Part shown: piece after piece, positions 24,628 through 35,663 of the stretch
Layout: each line of letters begins with the position of its first letter
How positions within the stretch are numbered: the first letter of the stretch is position 1
DNA from: Larix kaempferi
Lineage: Eukaryota; Streptophyta; Pinopsida; Pinales; Pinaceae
NCBI GenBank assembly: GCA_027924585.1
Contig: BSBM01000007.1
Span: 10,941,501 to 11,005,500 of the forward strand
Direction of reading: 5' to 3'
DNA length: 64,000 nucleotides
Translations under genes and position numbers: made by a program
Notes under the pieces: generated by a model
Seen by the model: only the letters and a program-made list of their open reading frames with translations
The model's database searches: none
What the model was told of the DNA's origin: nothing

Positions 24628-24640
24628 AAGGGAGAGGGGA
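24628..24640 (+). other. Polypurine tract of G2
   Basis: AAGGGAGAGGGGA abuts the 3' LTR start TGTTAGG. The upstream GAGGACAAAGC is typical of plant gypsy 3' ends. Confidence 0.85.
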
Positions 24641-25012
24641 TGTTAGGAACCTATGTCAACCCTTCTCTTTACTATGTTAGTATATTGTTGTTGGACGCAT
24701 ATGCTTTGTAAGTCATCCCGTAGTATTTGTTGATCCGTAGTTTATATTAGCCCATAGTATTGGATGCATATGCTTTGTAAGTCGTCCTGTAGTATTATAT
24801 GTCCCATGGTTTTGACTCATAGTATTGGGCATAGACTTAGTATATAAGTGTGTGTTGAGGTCATTGAAGGCACCGTGAAGTTAATTGTATTGAGCTTGCT
24901 CAAAGGAGGTTGCCCCCTCGAAGTGGCCCGTGATCAATATAAAAGTGATTTTGTTCTATTATTTCTGATATCTCGTGTATTTGCATTAATTACTTATTGC
25001 AGGTTCATCCCA
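24641..25012 (+). repeat. 3' LTR of element G2
   Basis: It matches 15494-15878 over its full length and ends TTCATCCCA, followed by the ACTAT duplication. Its TATATAAG is at 24841-24848. Confidence 0.95.
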
Positions 25013-25017
25013 ACTAT

Positions 25018-25617
25018 GGATCCTGTGGATGCTGTGGAAGAGGAGTTAATGTAATCCAGCTGATCGATGGTCATAATCTTGCCTTCGTGAGGAAAGCAGA
25101 TAACTCTAAATACAGTGGACATGATAGCTTTCATGGCATACATCCAATTCCGACCTATTAAAAGGTTGTAGTCGATGGGCACATCAATCACCTCGACTTC
25201 AATAGGCACAGACTTACCTCCCAAGGAGACAACAATGGAAGGGATAATTCCATGCGGCTTAAATGAACAACCGTCAAGTGCAGTGAACGTGGTTCTAGAC
25301 GCGAGTAGGGGAGGAGAGCCAAGAGCTTTCCAACAAGCTAATGACATTACTGACGCAGAGGCACCTTCATGAACCATAGTACATTTGACAAAACTCTGAA
25401 GGCACACCACTTGGATTTGAAAAGCCACGTGGTAGGGTAAGCGAGGTTGGACATCAGTAGTATTGAACTTGATAACAGTGGGACTTCCCCCATATTGAAC
25501 TCCTAACGCACTCAAAAGAGCATGCTTCTGAGAAGGACAGGCTTGCAAAACTTCAAGAGCCGACATGGCACATGGAGTTTGGCCCAAATCTTCTATGATG
25601 GAGTAGTTGTGGGTGGC
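25018..25617 (-). pseudogene. Protease region of element B
   Basis: The minus-strand frame from 25587 encodes the Ogre/Tat-type protease. KCTMVHEGASASVMSLACWK is the active-site region, with His where Asp is usual, and YNLLIGRNWMYAM is the C-terminal LLGRxW motif. The frame runs on to the G2 target duplication and resumes at 15488. The loss of the catalytic Asp would inactivate the enzyme. It follows gag after one stop near 25618. Confidence 0.75.
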
Positions 25618-28170
25618 TCAAGCATTAGGATTATGCGTAGAGTGCTTAAGAACACCTTTCGGTATCCACGGCATAATAGAGGGCTTCTCGATATGCAAAG
25701 AATTGTCAGGAGGAGGGGGGGGATCACTCCCCAAATTGGGTTGTGGTGCATCATAATTGTGTTGACAAGTGGCAACACTAACCTCTGATTGAACCATGTT
25801 CACACATCCATAACCACTAGTATTGGAAGAAGACATTGTCATCTCAGTAGGTCCATAACCGGTGGTGGGAGCATGCGAAGCCATGTTTTGATGATGAGGT
25901 AGGGGATCCTTCAACACAGCTGGGCTCTGTGCCAAATGCTTCGATGCTTCTTCAATACGAGGACATAAGTGAGTAAGATGGTCTTCCTCATAGAGCTTGC
26001 AAGGAAACTTCACCTTACACCTAGGTTTACGGTCCTCACCAGCATTTCTGCCTTCCCGAGGAGGGTTTGCATTATCCTTACGGGGGATATTGCAATTTCT
26101 ATTGTTATTCCCATTGTTTCCACCCTTATGATTATTTCTCCCCTTTTTCTTACCACCAGGTTGCTGGTTACCTAATTGGTTCGTCATTTGCACACTGTGT
26201 ACATCGGACGATGGGGTGGAAGTGGACAAGGTGTGAACCTGTCCGGGAGTAGACTGGTTTAGTGACAAATTATGCATTTGATTAGCCACCAAATCTACGG
26301 GGTGAGTGCTTGCAGATCCAACGATGCCATCGGCATGTGGTCCAGGAACTGACGTGGGATCATGATGTGTACACGGTGCATCACGGATGATGTCATACAA
26401 AATGCCAGACTGAGAGTATAATAAGTCTAACTATTGGACTTTCAAGATAGCTTGCTCCTCAGTCACAATGCTGGACATCGAAACATCCTTATCAATGTAT
26501 GGGATTACAAAATTGAGGAACCATTACAACAGGAACTCTGGAGGAATGTTGGCTTTCACTAACCTTTTCCACCGATGCCACTCTTGAACGTGGTCAGAAA
26601 TATGCATGGCCTTGTTTTGACAGAAGGTAGATAAAAGTTCAGTGCCAGTATCATAGTGAACCAACAACCGGAAATGATCTAAGAAAACCAAATAAATCTC
26701 TTTAAAACCCCTATAGGTGTTTCAAGGCAACTCGACATACCACTTCATGGATTCCCCCGTGAGGGTGCGTTGAAATAGTCGCAATCTAATGGAATCATGA
26801 TTCAATGAGTTGGAGGAGCACCAAAGGTGAAATGTCGTGACATGATCTCCTGGGTCCTCACCACCTTTCCCCTCAAACTTAGGAATGTCCGAAGGGAGCT
26901 TGGTAGGGACCAGGGGCCAAGTAGGGTTTTGACACACCGGATCATCTATGAGCTTCGAAAGATCTGGAAGATTCAAGCGTGCAAGGAATGGGAGTTGAGG
27001 CTGGAAAGCTTGATTATAAGCCCCCATAAAAGGCTTGTTAAACAGAACCATGTTATAAGATGGACCAAAAGCTTGACCATGAGGATTAAACTGCTTATAA
27101 TAAGGACCTGACAGACCATAAGCTTTCCCATGGCCATAGGATTGATAACCTCCTTCTGCCTGACCCATTTGAGAGTAAGCAGGTATGTGCGTGTTGTGTG
27201 CACCGTATTGGGGTGGTGGGTTGTACTAGTGGCTAGCATCGACTGTGTTGTAGTAAGGGTTGCCACCATGAGTATGGGGCATGTATGTACTATTCATAGT
27301 GGGAACTATGTTGTAATGACCATAATGGTATGGTATGTTCCCACCCCCAGCATTAGGATTAGCTTGAGCAGTCGTGTCGTGACCAGAAGCATAAGAAGTA
27401 TTCCCAACTCCAACATTGGTGTGACTAGTAGAAGGGATGGTGGCATGATGTCCATGTGGATAGGATATATTCCCACCCCCTACATTAGCATTACTAGTGG
27501 TGGAAGTGGACGCAAAAATATGCGGCATATGTCCATCCCCATGGTTAGGAGGAGCATTAACATCCGTAAAAGTAGTCATGGGTTAACGAGTAGCGGCACG
27601 TGTATTAGGTGGTGGATGGCGATTCATGTTTAGAACAACGTTCCTACTAATTTGGGCAATCCTAGGAGGTGGTCTTCTTCCAACATTAGCATTATTACGA
27701 GGAACATGACTAGTACCCATACTATGTGTGTGAGTAGACAATGTAGTGCCCCCAGTGGGTATAGTATGGCTAACACCATGACTAGTGCCAGCGTGACTAC
27801 CAAACGTAGTGGAAGGTTCAACTGTACTATGACTAGGCATACCAAAAAAGAGTGATGTCGGGTTGATCGTAGGACCAGTGTCATCATGTAACTCTGGCAT
27901 CCCGTATCTATAACTGTGTGGAAATGAAGGAACGAACGGATCGTCCTGTTCTTCATCCTCGGGTAAGGTTGGCATTCCGTGAAAATAATTATCCAGATTC
28001 GAAGGATCGAACAGATCTTTTTCAAGTGGATTAGGCCAAATAGAACCAGGTTGAGTCTCAGGTGGATCACCTCCCCACTCCTCATGAGGAGTATGGGGAT
28101 CGGAAGTGTGGTCAACTCTACCCAATGGATTCGAAGGTTTTTCCTCAGTATCGGAATGTGTAGCAGTCAT
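25618..28170 (-). pseudogene. Gag of element B
   Basis: Gag starts at ATG 28170 (MTATHSDTEEKPSN). The N-terminal 300 residues are Pro/Gly/His-rich, with repeats of the form GGGNISYPHGHH and GVGNTSYASGHD. The capsid-like core is at 27168-26430, with LPSDIPKFEGKGGEDP, LRLFQRTLTGESMKWY and DHVQEWHRWKRLVKANIP. The C-terminal part is basic and Asn/Lys-rich, then has CKLYEEDHLTHLCP, a degenerate zinc knuckle of the Tat type. Nonsense codons at about 27583, 27226, 26722, 26530 and 26430 break the frame. No extra ORF upstream of gag is evident. Confidence 0.8.
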
Positions 28171-29574
28171 GATGTCTTGGACTTAAGCCTCGTAAGAGTC
28201 TGAAGAGTCAGAGGGAGCCCTCTGACGTCCTCTAGCAATACGGCGTGAGACCTCGATCGACTTTAAACCAGCCAACCGACGGGATTGGAAGAGAGTAGGG
28301 CTCCGCGCCACGATATCTCCGGGGAGAATATATAATCAAAACATCCCCTAAAGGCCAACTATCGATAAAAAACAGTAAATCAAAAGCACACACCTAGAGA
28401 AACTACAGCCAAGAGTAGACAAACAAAGTGGCTAAATGAGCTCCCGACACTAGAGCCGGTATGTCTCGCTTAGGAGAGGCTTGAGACTCCCAAACTATAC
28501 CTGGAGGTAATAGAATCAATTATAGAGACACCTAGGCTTCACTACGTGTACAGGGTCAAGTCCACTGCACAAACACAACTGTGCTGTCCAATCCCTATCT
28601 GACTTAGGACACAAACAATATAACCACTACAAGTACCCTATGCGATACCTAGGTAAGGCAACTATGGTCACCGCAATATAACCAATGCTCAGGGGGACAA
28701 TCACAGGTGGGATCCATCGTATGGAAAGGGTAGCTAAGCCCAAAGCATAAGAGGACAAACCTCCGGTACCCCCAAATACGAACAAATCCTGGAAATATCT
28801 CCCATGTTCAGCCGGTATCAGAGGGATATCCCTTCAACCAACCTCTCGTGACCTCGTGCTTAACTCTGGCTTGAGTAGAGCTTCTTGAGAACACTGATCT
28901 ATACCATGGCTTCCTCCACTCCCTGTTCAAACACTTAATGTTTTGTTTGGTAGTCTTGTATTGTTAACTCACAATGATCTATTCCAAGAATCTAAACCTA
29001 TGCTAGTTGGTGTACCCTATAAATAAAATCGGTCTAATCAATTTTAAGATTAAGCGTTAATTTTAATGGCTGTGATTACTCAAGGGATATGATCGTGAAA
29101 CTAGTGATGTGTAAAACTCAATAGTATGCAAAATCATCAAATCCTAGACTCATCTATCCAATAAAAACAATGCCCCTAATATGCACAATCAAACCAACGA
29201 TTTCGAAATAAATATGCAATCCTTTTATATTTTTCAATGCACAGTTAGAATCTAAATGAAGGCAGAAAGCACTCAATGCAAGATGCAATACATAAAATCA
29301 ATTTTTTTTTTGTATTTTCTCTTATAAACGAAAGGAAAATGCAAAAAAAATGTGTATTTTTGTATTTTTCAATATATGGAAATGAAAAAGGCAAGCAAAA
29401 TCCTACTATCTAGTCACTGATATGCCAAGGAGATCACTAAGACAACCAGGCAGATACCAAACAGTAAGACTCAACCAAAGGAATGAGCTCAAAAGGAAAA
29501 AATCAACAAGGCTAAATCCAAAGATGGGTAGAAAACCAACAAGGCTCAACCAAGAGAAACGAAGAGTTTTGGTC
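28171..29574 (-). other. 5' leader of element B, gag-proximal part
   Basis: No gene is supported. This is the long leader between primer site and gag, split by element F. The rest of it is 32428-32777. Confidence 0.55.
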
Positions 29575-29579
29575 ACAAC

Positions 29580-31747
29580 TGTAATATCCTTGGAACAATT
29601 TAACCATAATATTAACTCAACTCCAATTTTCTTTAAACTATACTAGATAAATTTTCTGCCAATTTCTTCGAACCGTGCAAGGAGTAAGTGAGGTGTACTG
29701 GGCTAAAGAATGAGGATGGTGGGATGAAATTTTAATTCTGGAAAATATATGGGATTAGGTGCAGCAACAGGTCATGGAGGTCATATCAGATTGCCTTATG
29801 CACAAGGTACCAACACCATTCACTTTTCAGCATAGAACAAGCCTATGCCTACTTCGGGGCTTCCTCGGTGTTTGGCATATGCATACAAGGCAGGGTAGGG
29901 TCACTAGGAGTCAATAAAAGAGTTTATATCAGTCACATATATTCCGGATAATTTCAGTAAGGTAATCTTTCAGAATTGTAAAAATATGAGAAGAATTGGG
30001 GTTTCTGGGCTCTCCCAGGATTGTTGAGCTAGTAATTTTCTTATCTTTACAAAATGAGACTAAAAGAATTCAAATTCTGGTTTTGTGGAATGATATGGTT
30101 AATATATCATGTTATTAACATACTAAAAAAGATGGGAGGTCAAATGGATGCACAGATTGCATTTTACAAAGAAATCAGTGAAACTAGCCTAGAAAACACA
30201 CCCAAGGAGCTAGTCTTGCATTGTAATTCATCAAACTGCTCCAAAACTTCATATAATCTGTTCTGATATTAAATAAAGCTCTGATAGATTATATTCAACA
30301 CAAGTCAAAATATAGATTCAAAACAATCTCTTTCTCATTATTAGATTGCCTTCCAAAGTACATGCTTCACAGGCTAGATTTTCATTACATTTGATGGAGA
30401 ATGAAGATAAGAATTAGAATATTACTGTGGATTTGCTCTGGAGTTATGATCAGGTCACCTACAGGTCATATGACTATCATTGGCTGCATACTGAACTTAT
30501 GGACTTGATTGGGGCGCATTCACTGAGCCAACCCTCTCCTTCAGAGAAAGCTCCTCTAGATTTAGCTGTGAATGGGAGAAGAATGTAAGAAGAGAGTGAG
30601 GATCATATATGAAGCTGATATCTGATCATATAAATCTCTGATGTTGTGCAAATCGTGCCATACTGAGCTTCATGGAGATCCTGGGCACAACTCCTGAGAA
30701 TTAGCTCCTCCTTCTAGTTATTTTCCTTCAAATCTAGCTGCTAATCCACTGTAGAATTGTCCTCCTCTTCAAGTTGACTATAAATATTTATGGCTGGAAT
30801 GATATGAATGTTATTGGATGCAATAACATATTCTGGACCTGCATAACACTCTTATATAACTCACAAAGTCTTGGGGCACATCACCCAAGCAAACTTGTTG
30901 AGGCACATCACTCAACTAGAGAGGCTCAGAGCTCTCAAACCAAAATTGCAAATGACCAAAGTTGTCAAATGGAGTTGGTTGGATTCTTTTATAGACTTCA
31001 AGATGACATGCTGAGTAAGTTCTTGGATTGGTGACCTGTGAGAGTAGGTTACCCACTTTCCCATTCTAATCCAAAGCCATGAGGGCGCATTTCTTGAGGA
31101 GAATAGCAACTTTTGAGCTTTCAAAACTTTATTTCCTTCACCTCCTTCACTGAATTTGGGCAAGTGCGCTTTAGGTAGCTTTTCTAGTTGTTGCTATTTT
31201 CTTTCTGAAAGATTTTCTGAAACTTTCCACTTTCTTTACTTTCCTCTTTCCTGCTTTTGTCTGATTTTTCCATCTTTTGTCAGTTTCCTTTCTGGGTTCA
31301 TCTTGCCAACTTGGCTCCATTAGATTCCTTAGCTTTTCTGAGACTTTACCACTTAGGAATGTTTGACTCACTTACCAATTCGAATTTCCTACCCAAGTCA
31401 TCAACCACTTAGCACATTTATTAGTAATAAACATTTAAATGACAATAATATAACTCAGAAATAATTTTGCTAAGCAATTAATTAATTATCCAGTAATTAA
31501 TTAACTACTATGGTGTAATTGCCTCAAAACTTTCCCAATTAATTAATTTCTCAATTAATTAATAAATCACCTTAGCACTTGGATTGGGGGTTAATAACTT
31601 CATGGGGGCCCCTCCTTATCCATTTAATTCCTCAAATTCACCCTTAGGAATCTTCCTTTATCCATCTATTAATTATTTAATTAATGCCTAGGTGACTTAG
31701 GCTAAAATCACCCCCATGGGCCATAGCAAAAATATGGGGATATGACA
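29580..31747 (-). repeat. 3' LTR of element F (2168 bp)
   Basis: The plus strand starts TGTAATATCC and ends GGGGATATGACA, near-perfect inverted ends. AT-rich runs of TTAATTAATTA lie at 31470-31570. No gene is supported inside. Confidence 0.85.
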
Positions 31748-32282
31748 GTCCTCCCTTCCCAAGATTGCTTGTCCTCAAGCAATTTTAGGATCCCACCAAG
31801 ATTCTTAAAGTAGGGACTGATATAGCTAATATGATGTGTTATTGACCTCATACAACTTACAGAAAGTAAATCTGACATTTAGAACAAATTTGGTAGTCAT
31901 TCTTGCAAAACTAGTCAATAAACAATGCTCAATGAGCTAGTCTTCCAATCTGAGTTAATAAATGAATTAATTTAATTAAATGATCTATTCTGAAATATTA
32001 ATATGCTCTGATATGATGTAATTAACAGTAGAAAGTCAAATTATTACTCACTGAACCAAGTTTGTACTCTTTAATTAGCTCCTCATCAGTACAATGTCTT
32101 GTAGACTAGAAAATCCCCTCATAGGGCTATAGAATAACTGAAGAAGAGATGTATTGACCAAATATCTATTCTGAAAGTGTGATATGATATTCTACAGGTC
32201 TGAAATAGAGTATGGGTTGCACACTGAGATTATGAGAAAGTATGGGGTGCTATCCACAACTCTTCTCTTCCTTGTAGGGAAA
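31748..32282 (-). other. Internal remnant of element F
   Basis: It begins next to the LTR with the purine tract GGGAAGGGAGGAC (minus strand) and the GAGGACAAGCAA motif. The remainder is AT-rich and non-coding. Confidence 0.6.
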
Positions 32283-32422
32283 ACACCTCCTTATCCATTT
32301 AATTCCTCAAATTCACCGTTAGGAATATTCCTTTATCCATCCATTAATTATTTAGTTAATGCCTATGTGACTTAGGCTACAATCACCCCCATGGACCATA
32401 GCAAAAATATGGGGATATGAAA
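32283..32422 (-). repeat. 5' LTR remnant of element F
   Basis: It aligns with the last 137 bp of the other F LTR (31611-31747), including CCATGG(A/G)CCATAGCAAAAAT. It ends ATATGAAA where the intact copy has ATATGACA. Confidence 0.85.
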
Positions 32423-32777
32423 ACAACCAAGGCATGGAACAGTCAAGAAACAGGCCAACAAAGACTCATGATCAACCAAAACCAACCCAACAACAACCAA
32501 AGGTCATAAACCAACAAAAGTCGGAGTTGTATGCTACTGTCGAAGGAATACCTGCGGGTACCCACAAGCAGTAGAGAAAACAGAGGCGGGTATACGCGGG
32601 TAGAGCTAAGCTAGACCGCAAGTGAGGAAAGGTAAATTGGCAAACAGAGAGTCCAATGGATCAGAAAAAGCAAGTTTTATATAGTGTATCTCAACGGCAG
32701 ATAAGTGACACAAAGCTTCGACAAACAAAAAATCTAATTATGGACTAATGCTCAAAAAATCCCCAAGATGGATGTTC

Positions 32778-32795
32778 TCCCCAGTGGAGTCACCA
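32778..32795 (-). other. Primer-binding site of element B
   Basis: The minus strand reads TGGTGACTCCACTGGGGA four bases after the 5' LTR end. One base differs from TGGCGACTCCACTGGGGA, the tRNA-Arg-type site of Ogre elements. Confidence 0.8.
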
Positions 32796-32799
32796 TTTC

Positions 32800-33725
32800 T
32801 GTGTTGGAGAAAACTCACTATGGCTTGGGGTATACCACAACAGACAGATGACTACGAGAAATCAACTCAATTCTCAGAACTATGCTATATAAATGACAAT
32901 GCTAAGATAAGGAAGAAGATAACCAACCTCGATCCAAACGTTTGATGTAGATCCCCGTTGGAGCTTTTCAATCCGTGCACTTGAATCTACAAATTAGTCT
33001 TGACAACAAATATACAACAAGTACATATAATATATAAACAACACTAACATCATCAATAGCAATGGTCCATGATATAACAAGTAAATGCAACCCAATGTAA
33101 GATAAACAACATTTACACCATTAATGGACAAGAATATCAGTATTTCTATTAATAAACAAGAAGAAGTACAAAGTGATACGACCTCTTGCCATCAACCAAT
33201 TTGAACCAAGATCTGGATCAATCCACTTGTGCCTCCACCACTTCAATCCTGCATGAATGGCAAACTCAAACTAGATAGGAGTTTGAAAGGTGAACATAAA
33301 GGGATCACAACTACAAGGATCAATGAGTGTAGACTCAAGATAGGGAAAAAATCCACTAGAGTTCTCTTGCTCTTCTTTCTCTTCCTGTCCATAAGCCATA
33401 TGTGCTCAATATATAGTCCTCTCAAAGGTAAGTGAAAGGACACATCGAGACGTTACTTGGGCAGATGGAGAGCCAAAGGTCACCCAATGACCGCTTTTTG
33501 GGAGTAAAAAGTAATAAACTAGTGATTTTTACCATTTTACTTGATACCCGCAGGCTATAGTGATGCAACTCATGGGTACGCTTGCTATAGTGATGCAAAA
33601 AGCGGGTCAGAGGAAAAATGAGGAAAAATATGTCTGAAGGATACAAAGTGAATCTGAGTCAGTGAAATGGATCCTATAGGCCAAAGAATGTTGATGCTCA
33701 CAAGGTGGAAGATTACGTTGTAACA
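32800..33725 (-). repeat. 5' LTR of element B
   Basis: Direct repeat of 7314-8238, TGTGTTGG...TTGTAACA on the plus strand. A TATATATT promoter-like motif lies on the minus strand at 33408-33415. Confidence 0.9.
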
Positions 33726-34253
33726 AAAACGACGATAGGACTTTAATAACAATGATAAGTTTGTAGATTAGTATGTAAACAAGAAATGGAACAAAGATCC
33801 ATACCTTCAATAATTTTTATGCAAGAAGGTACTTAGAGTTCTCATTTTACATTGACGATGAATGGAAAAACATATTTACTCTTAAACACTTGAATTGTCG
33901 TATTATTCTTACTTGTGTTTCTGCACAATGAAACATGATTAAATGCTTTAGCTAAACATAGCTAAGTAAACCTCAGGGTACCTCGTAGGACCCCTTCATC
34001 ACCATGCAAAAGAAAATTGTCAGTATCTTAACAAGAAAATACATCGCATGATAAACTTAACTACAACATATAGTTTTCAAATAAACACAAGCATAACTAA
34101 TGAAGTACTTTGCGCTTTGAAGTTTAATTGTTGTTATCATAATTCATCATTAGTTAAAATATTAGTAATTATTTCATTTTCTGCATTAGCAATTTCAGTA
34201 ATTATTGCTACTTTAAAAAATTTTAAATTTTTGTAAATTTTCGGGATGTTACA
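33726..34253 (+). repeat. Second part of the 5' LTR of element C
   Basis: It resumes directly after the 5' LTR of B and ends ATTTTCGGGATGTTACA, 2 bp before a primer-binding site. It is AT-rich and non-coding. Pairing with 3620-7313 is inferred from the matching inverted ends. Confidence 0.6.
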
Positions 34254-34255
34254 TA

Positions 34256-34267
34256 TGGTATCAGAGC
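34256..34267 (+). other. Primer-binding site of element C
   Basis: TGGTATCAGAGC, of the initiator-Met tRNA type, fixes the end of the 5' LTR and the plus orientation of C. Confidence 0.9.
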
Positions 34268-34390
34268 TCATGTTCGAATTCTCGGCCTGCAAAGGTCCAA
34301 AGAACATGCAACAGAAAATTATGATAGAAAAAATATTTACCAATTAAATTATTTTGTTATACAAATTTTTTTTCTTCTAAAAGTTACAGG

Positions 34391-35650
34391 TATGGAAGGA
34401 TCAACTGAACACATGGAGGACAGATTTCGACCAAACAGTCATAGTATGGGACAATATTATGAAGAATAAGTCCATGGTGAATTGAATGACAATTCATGAG
34501 AATTGTTACGTGCATTTCAGGAGTTAAAAGTAGAAATCAGATCTATAAAACAGGACAATGAGATAATTTTGAAGGCACGAGAGGAACTTAACCAAGTACT
34601 GTTCGATCAGTGCCCAACTGATGAACATGATAGAGGGATTGAAAATACCTCCAATATTGAAGACTTACCTCATTGAGACAAGGGTAAGAAGGTGAAAACT
34701 GATGATGTGAACAACAATTCAACATCATTAGAAACTGCCAATGAAAAACGCAAAAGGAAATGTAATTATTCAAGTGATAGCAGTGAAGGAGATTACAAAC
34801 CCAAAAGAAAAAGCCACAAATCGTATGAACAGATTTCTGTGGAGTTCAAGAAAATCAAACTCCCAACTTTCAATGGTTAAACTGAGAAAGGAGGGATAGC
34901 TGAAGCATGGCTGTCTGGCATGAAGAAATATTTTCCAATCTATGATTATTCTGAATCATTAAAGGCAAAGATGGCCATATACAACCTGATCGGTAAGGCA
35001 GATATTTGGTGGCAGGACATCAAAAGAGTGAAGGGCATCAAGGACAAAGATGTAAATTGGAGCACTTTTAAAAGGTACTTCAAGAATAAGTTCTTATCTG
35101 AACAATATTATGAAGAAAAATCCAAGGAATTTTATGATTTAAGATTGGGAACCATGAACATGAAAGAGCTGAACAACAAATTTCTGAATTTGCTAAGGTA
35201 TGTGCCATATCTTGTGGAGGAGAAACCAAAGATTCATAGGTATCTGAGTTTTCTACCTTTCACCATCAAGGACATGATAGAGTATGACAATCTAAAGACC
35301 TTAGAAGAATCCATGAGGAAAGCAACTTTTTGCTATGATACAAACCGGAAAAGAGAAGGGATATCTAACTGGAAAAATCATAAACCCAACAATTTTGAGC
35401 TGAAAAAGAAGAATTTTAGGTTCTAAGGAAATTTTGGGTTTCAAAAGAAAAACTTTCCAAATTGAAATTTCCAAGGAAACAGTACCATAAATAATCAACA
35501 ATAGAATTTTACAGCTCCCAGAAATACACCGAATGTTACTAGAACTAATGACCAAAGGGAACCTATAAAGTGTTTTGAATGCCAAGGTCCTCATTATGCT
35601 TTAGAATTCCCTAAAAGGAAGCGGGAAGCCAACAATATTCACTCTATACA
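34391..35650 (+). pseudogene. Gag of element C
   Basis: The frame starts at ATG 34391 (MEGSTEHMEDRF) and carries many stops. The capsid core includes YNLIGKADIWWQDIKRVKGI, YFKNKFLSEQYYEEKSKEFY and LGTMNMKELNNKFLNLLRYV, a retrotransposon gag signature. The basic NWKNHKPNNFE region leads to [14 protein letters not shown], a zinc knuckle whose last Cys is replaced by Phe. The protease frame follows directly at 35664. Confidence 0.8.
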
Positions 35651-35663
35651 AGCTGAAACTACT

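Larger units (their letters stand above)
15494..25012 (+). mobile_element. Element G2: Ty3/gypsy deletion derivative, with a copia element inside
   Basis: G2 has direct LTRs of 385 and 372 bp, a primer site TGGTATCAGAGC after the left LTR and a purine tract AAGGGAGAGGGGA before the right LTR. The target duplication ACTAT is exact at 15489-15493 and 25013-25017. Without copia it is only about 4.4 kb. Its gag and protease are followed by a pol lacking RT and the integrase core, so it is non-autonomous. It interrupts the protease-RT linker of element B. Confidence 0.95.
29580..32422 (-). mobile_element. Element F: remnant Ty3/gypsy element in the leader of B
   Basis: F is flanked by the exact duplication ACAAC at 29575-29579 and 32423-32427. 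It consists of a complete 2.2 kb LTR (29580-31747), about 0.5 kb of internal 3' end (31748-32282) and only the last 140 bp of the second LTR (32283-32422). The internal end reads, on the minus strand, TTGAGGACAAGCAATCTTGG and then a purine tract, the classic gypsy 3' terminus. One large deletion removed most of the 5' LTR and nearly all coding sequence. Confidence 0.9.
7314..33725 (-). mobile_element. Element B: Ogre/Tat-like Ty3/gypsy retrotransposon, about 14 kb without its own insertions
   Basis: B is bounded by two direct repeats of about 925 bp (7314-8238 and 32800-33725). On the minus strand the order is 5' LTR, primer-binding site, gag, protease, RT, RNase H, an integrase remnant, an antisense gene, polypurine tract and 3' LTR. 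The primer site TGGTGACTCCACTGGGGA is the tRNA-Arg-like type of Ogre/Tat elements. B is interrupted by F (29580-32422) and G2 (15494-25012). The flanks are AAAAT (7309-7313) and AAAAC (33726-33730), an imperfect target duplication. Several stops and an integrase core deletion make it defective. Confidence 0.85.

Noticed and set aside
27130-27633. Long plus-strand open frame of 167 codons
   Set aside because: It lies opposite the repetitive gag N-terminus of element B, and the Ile/Ser/Val/Gly-rich product follows from that repeat. No domain is recognisable.
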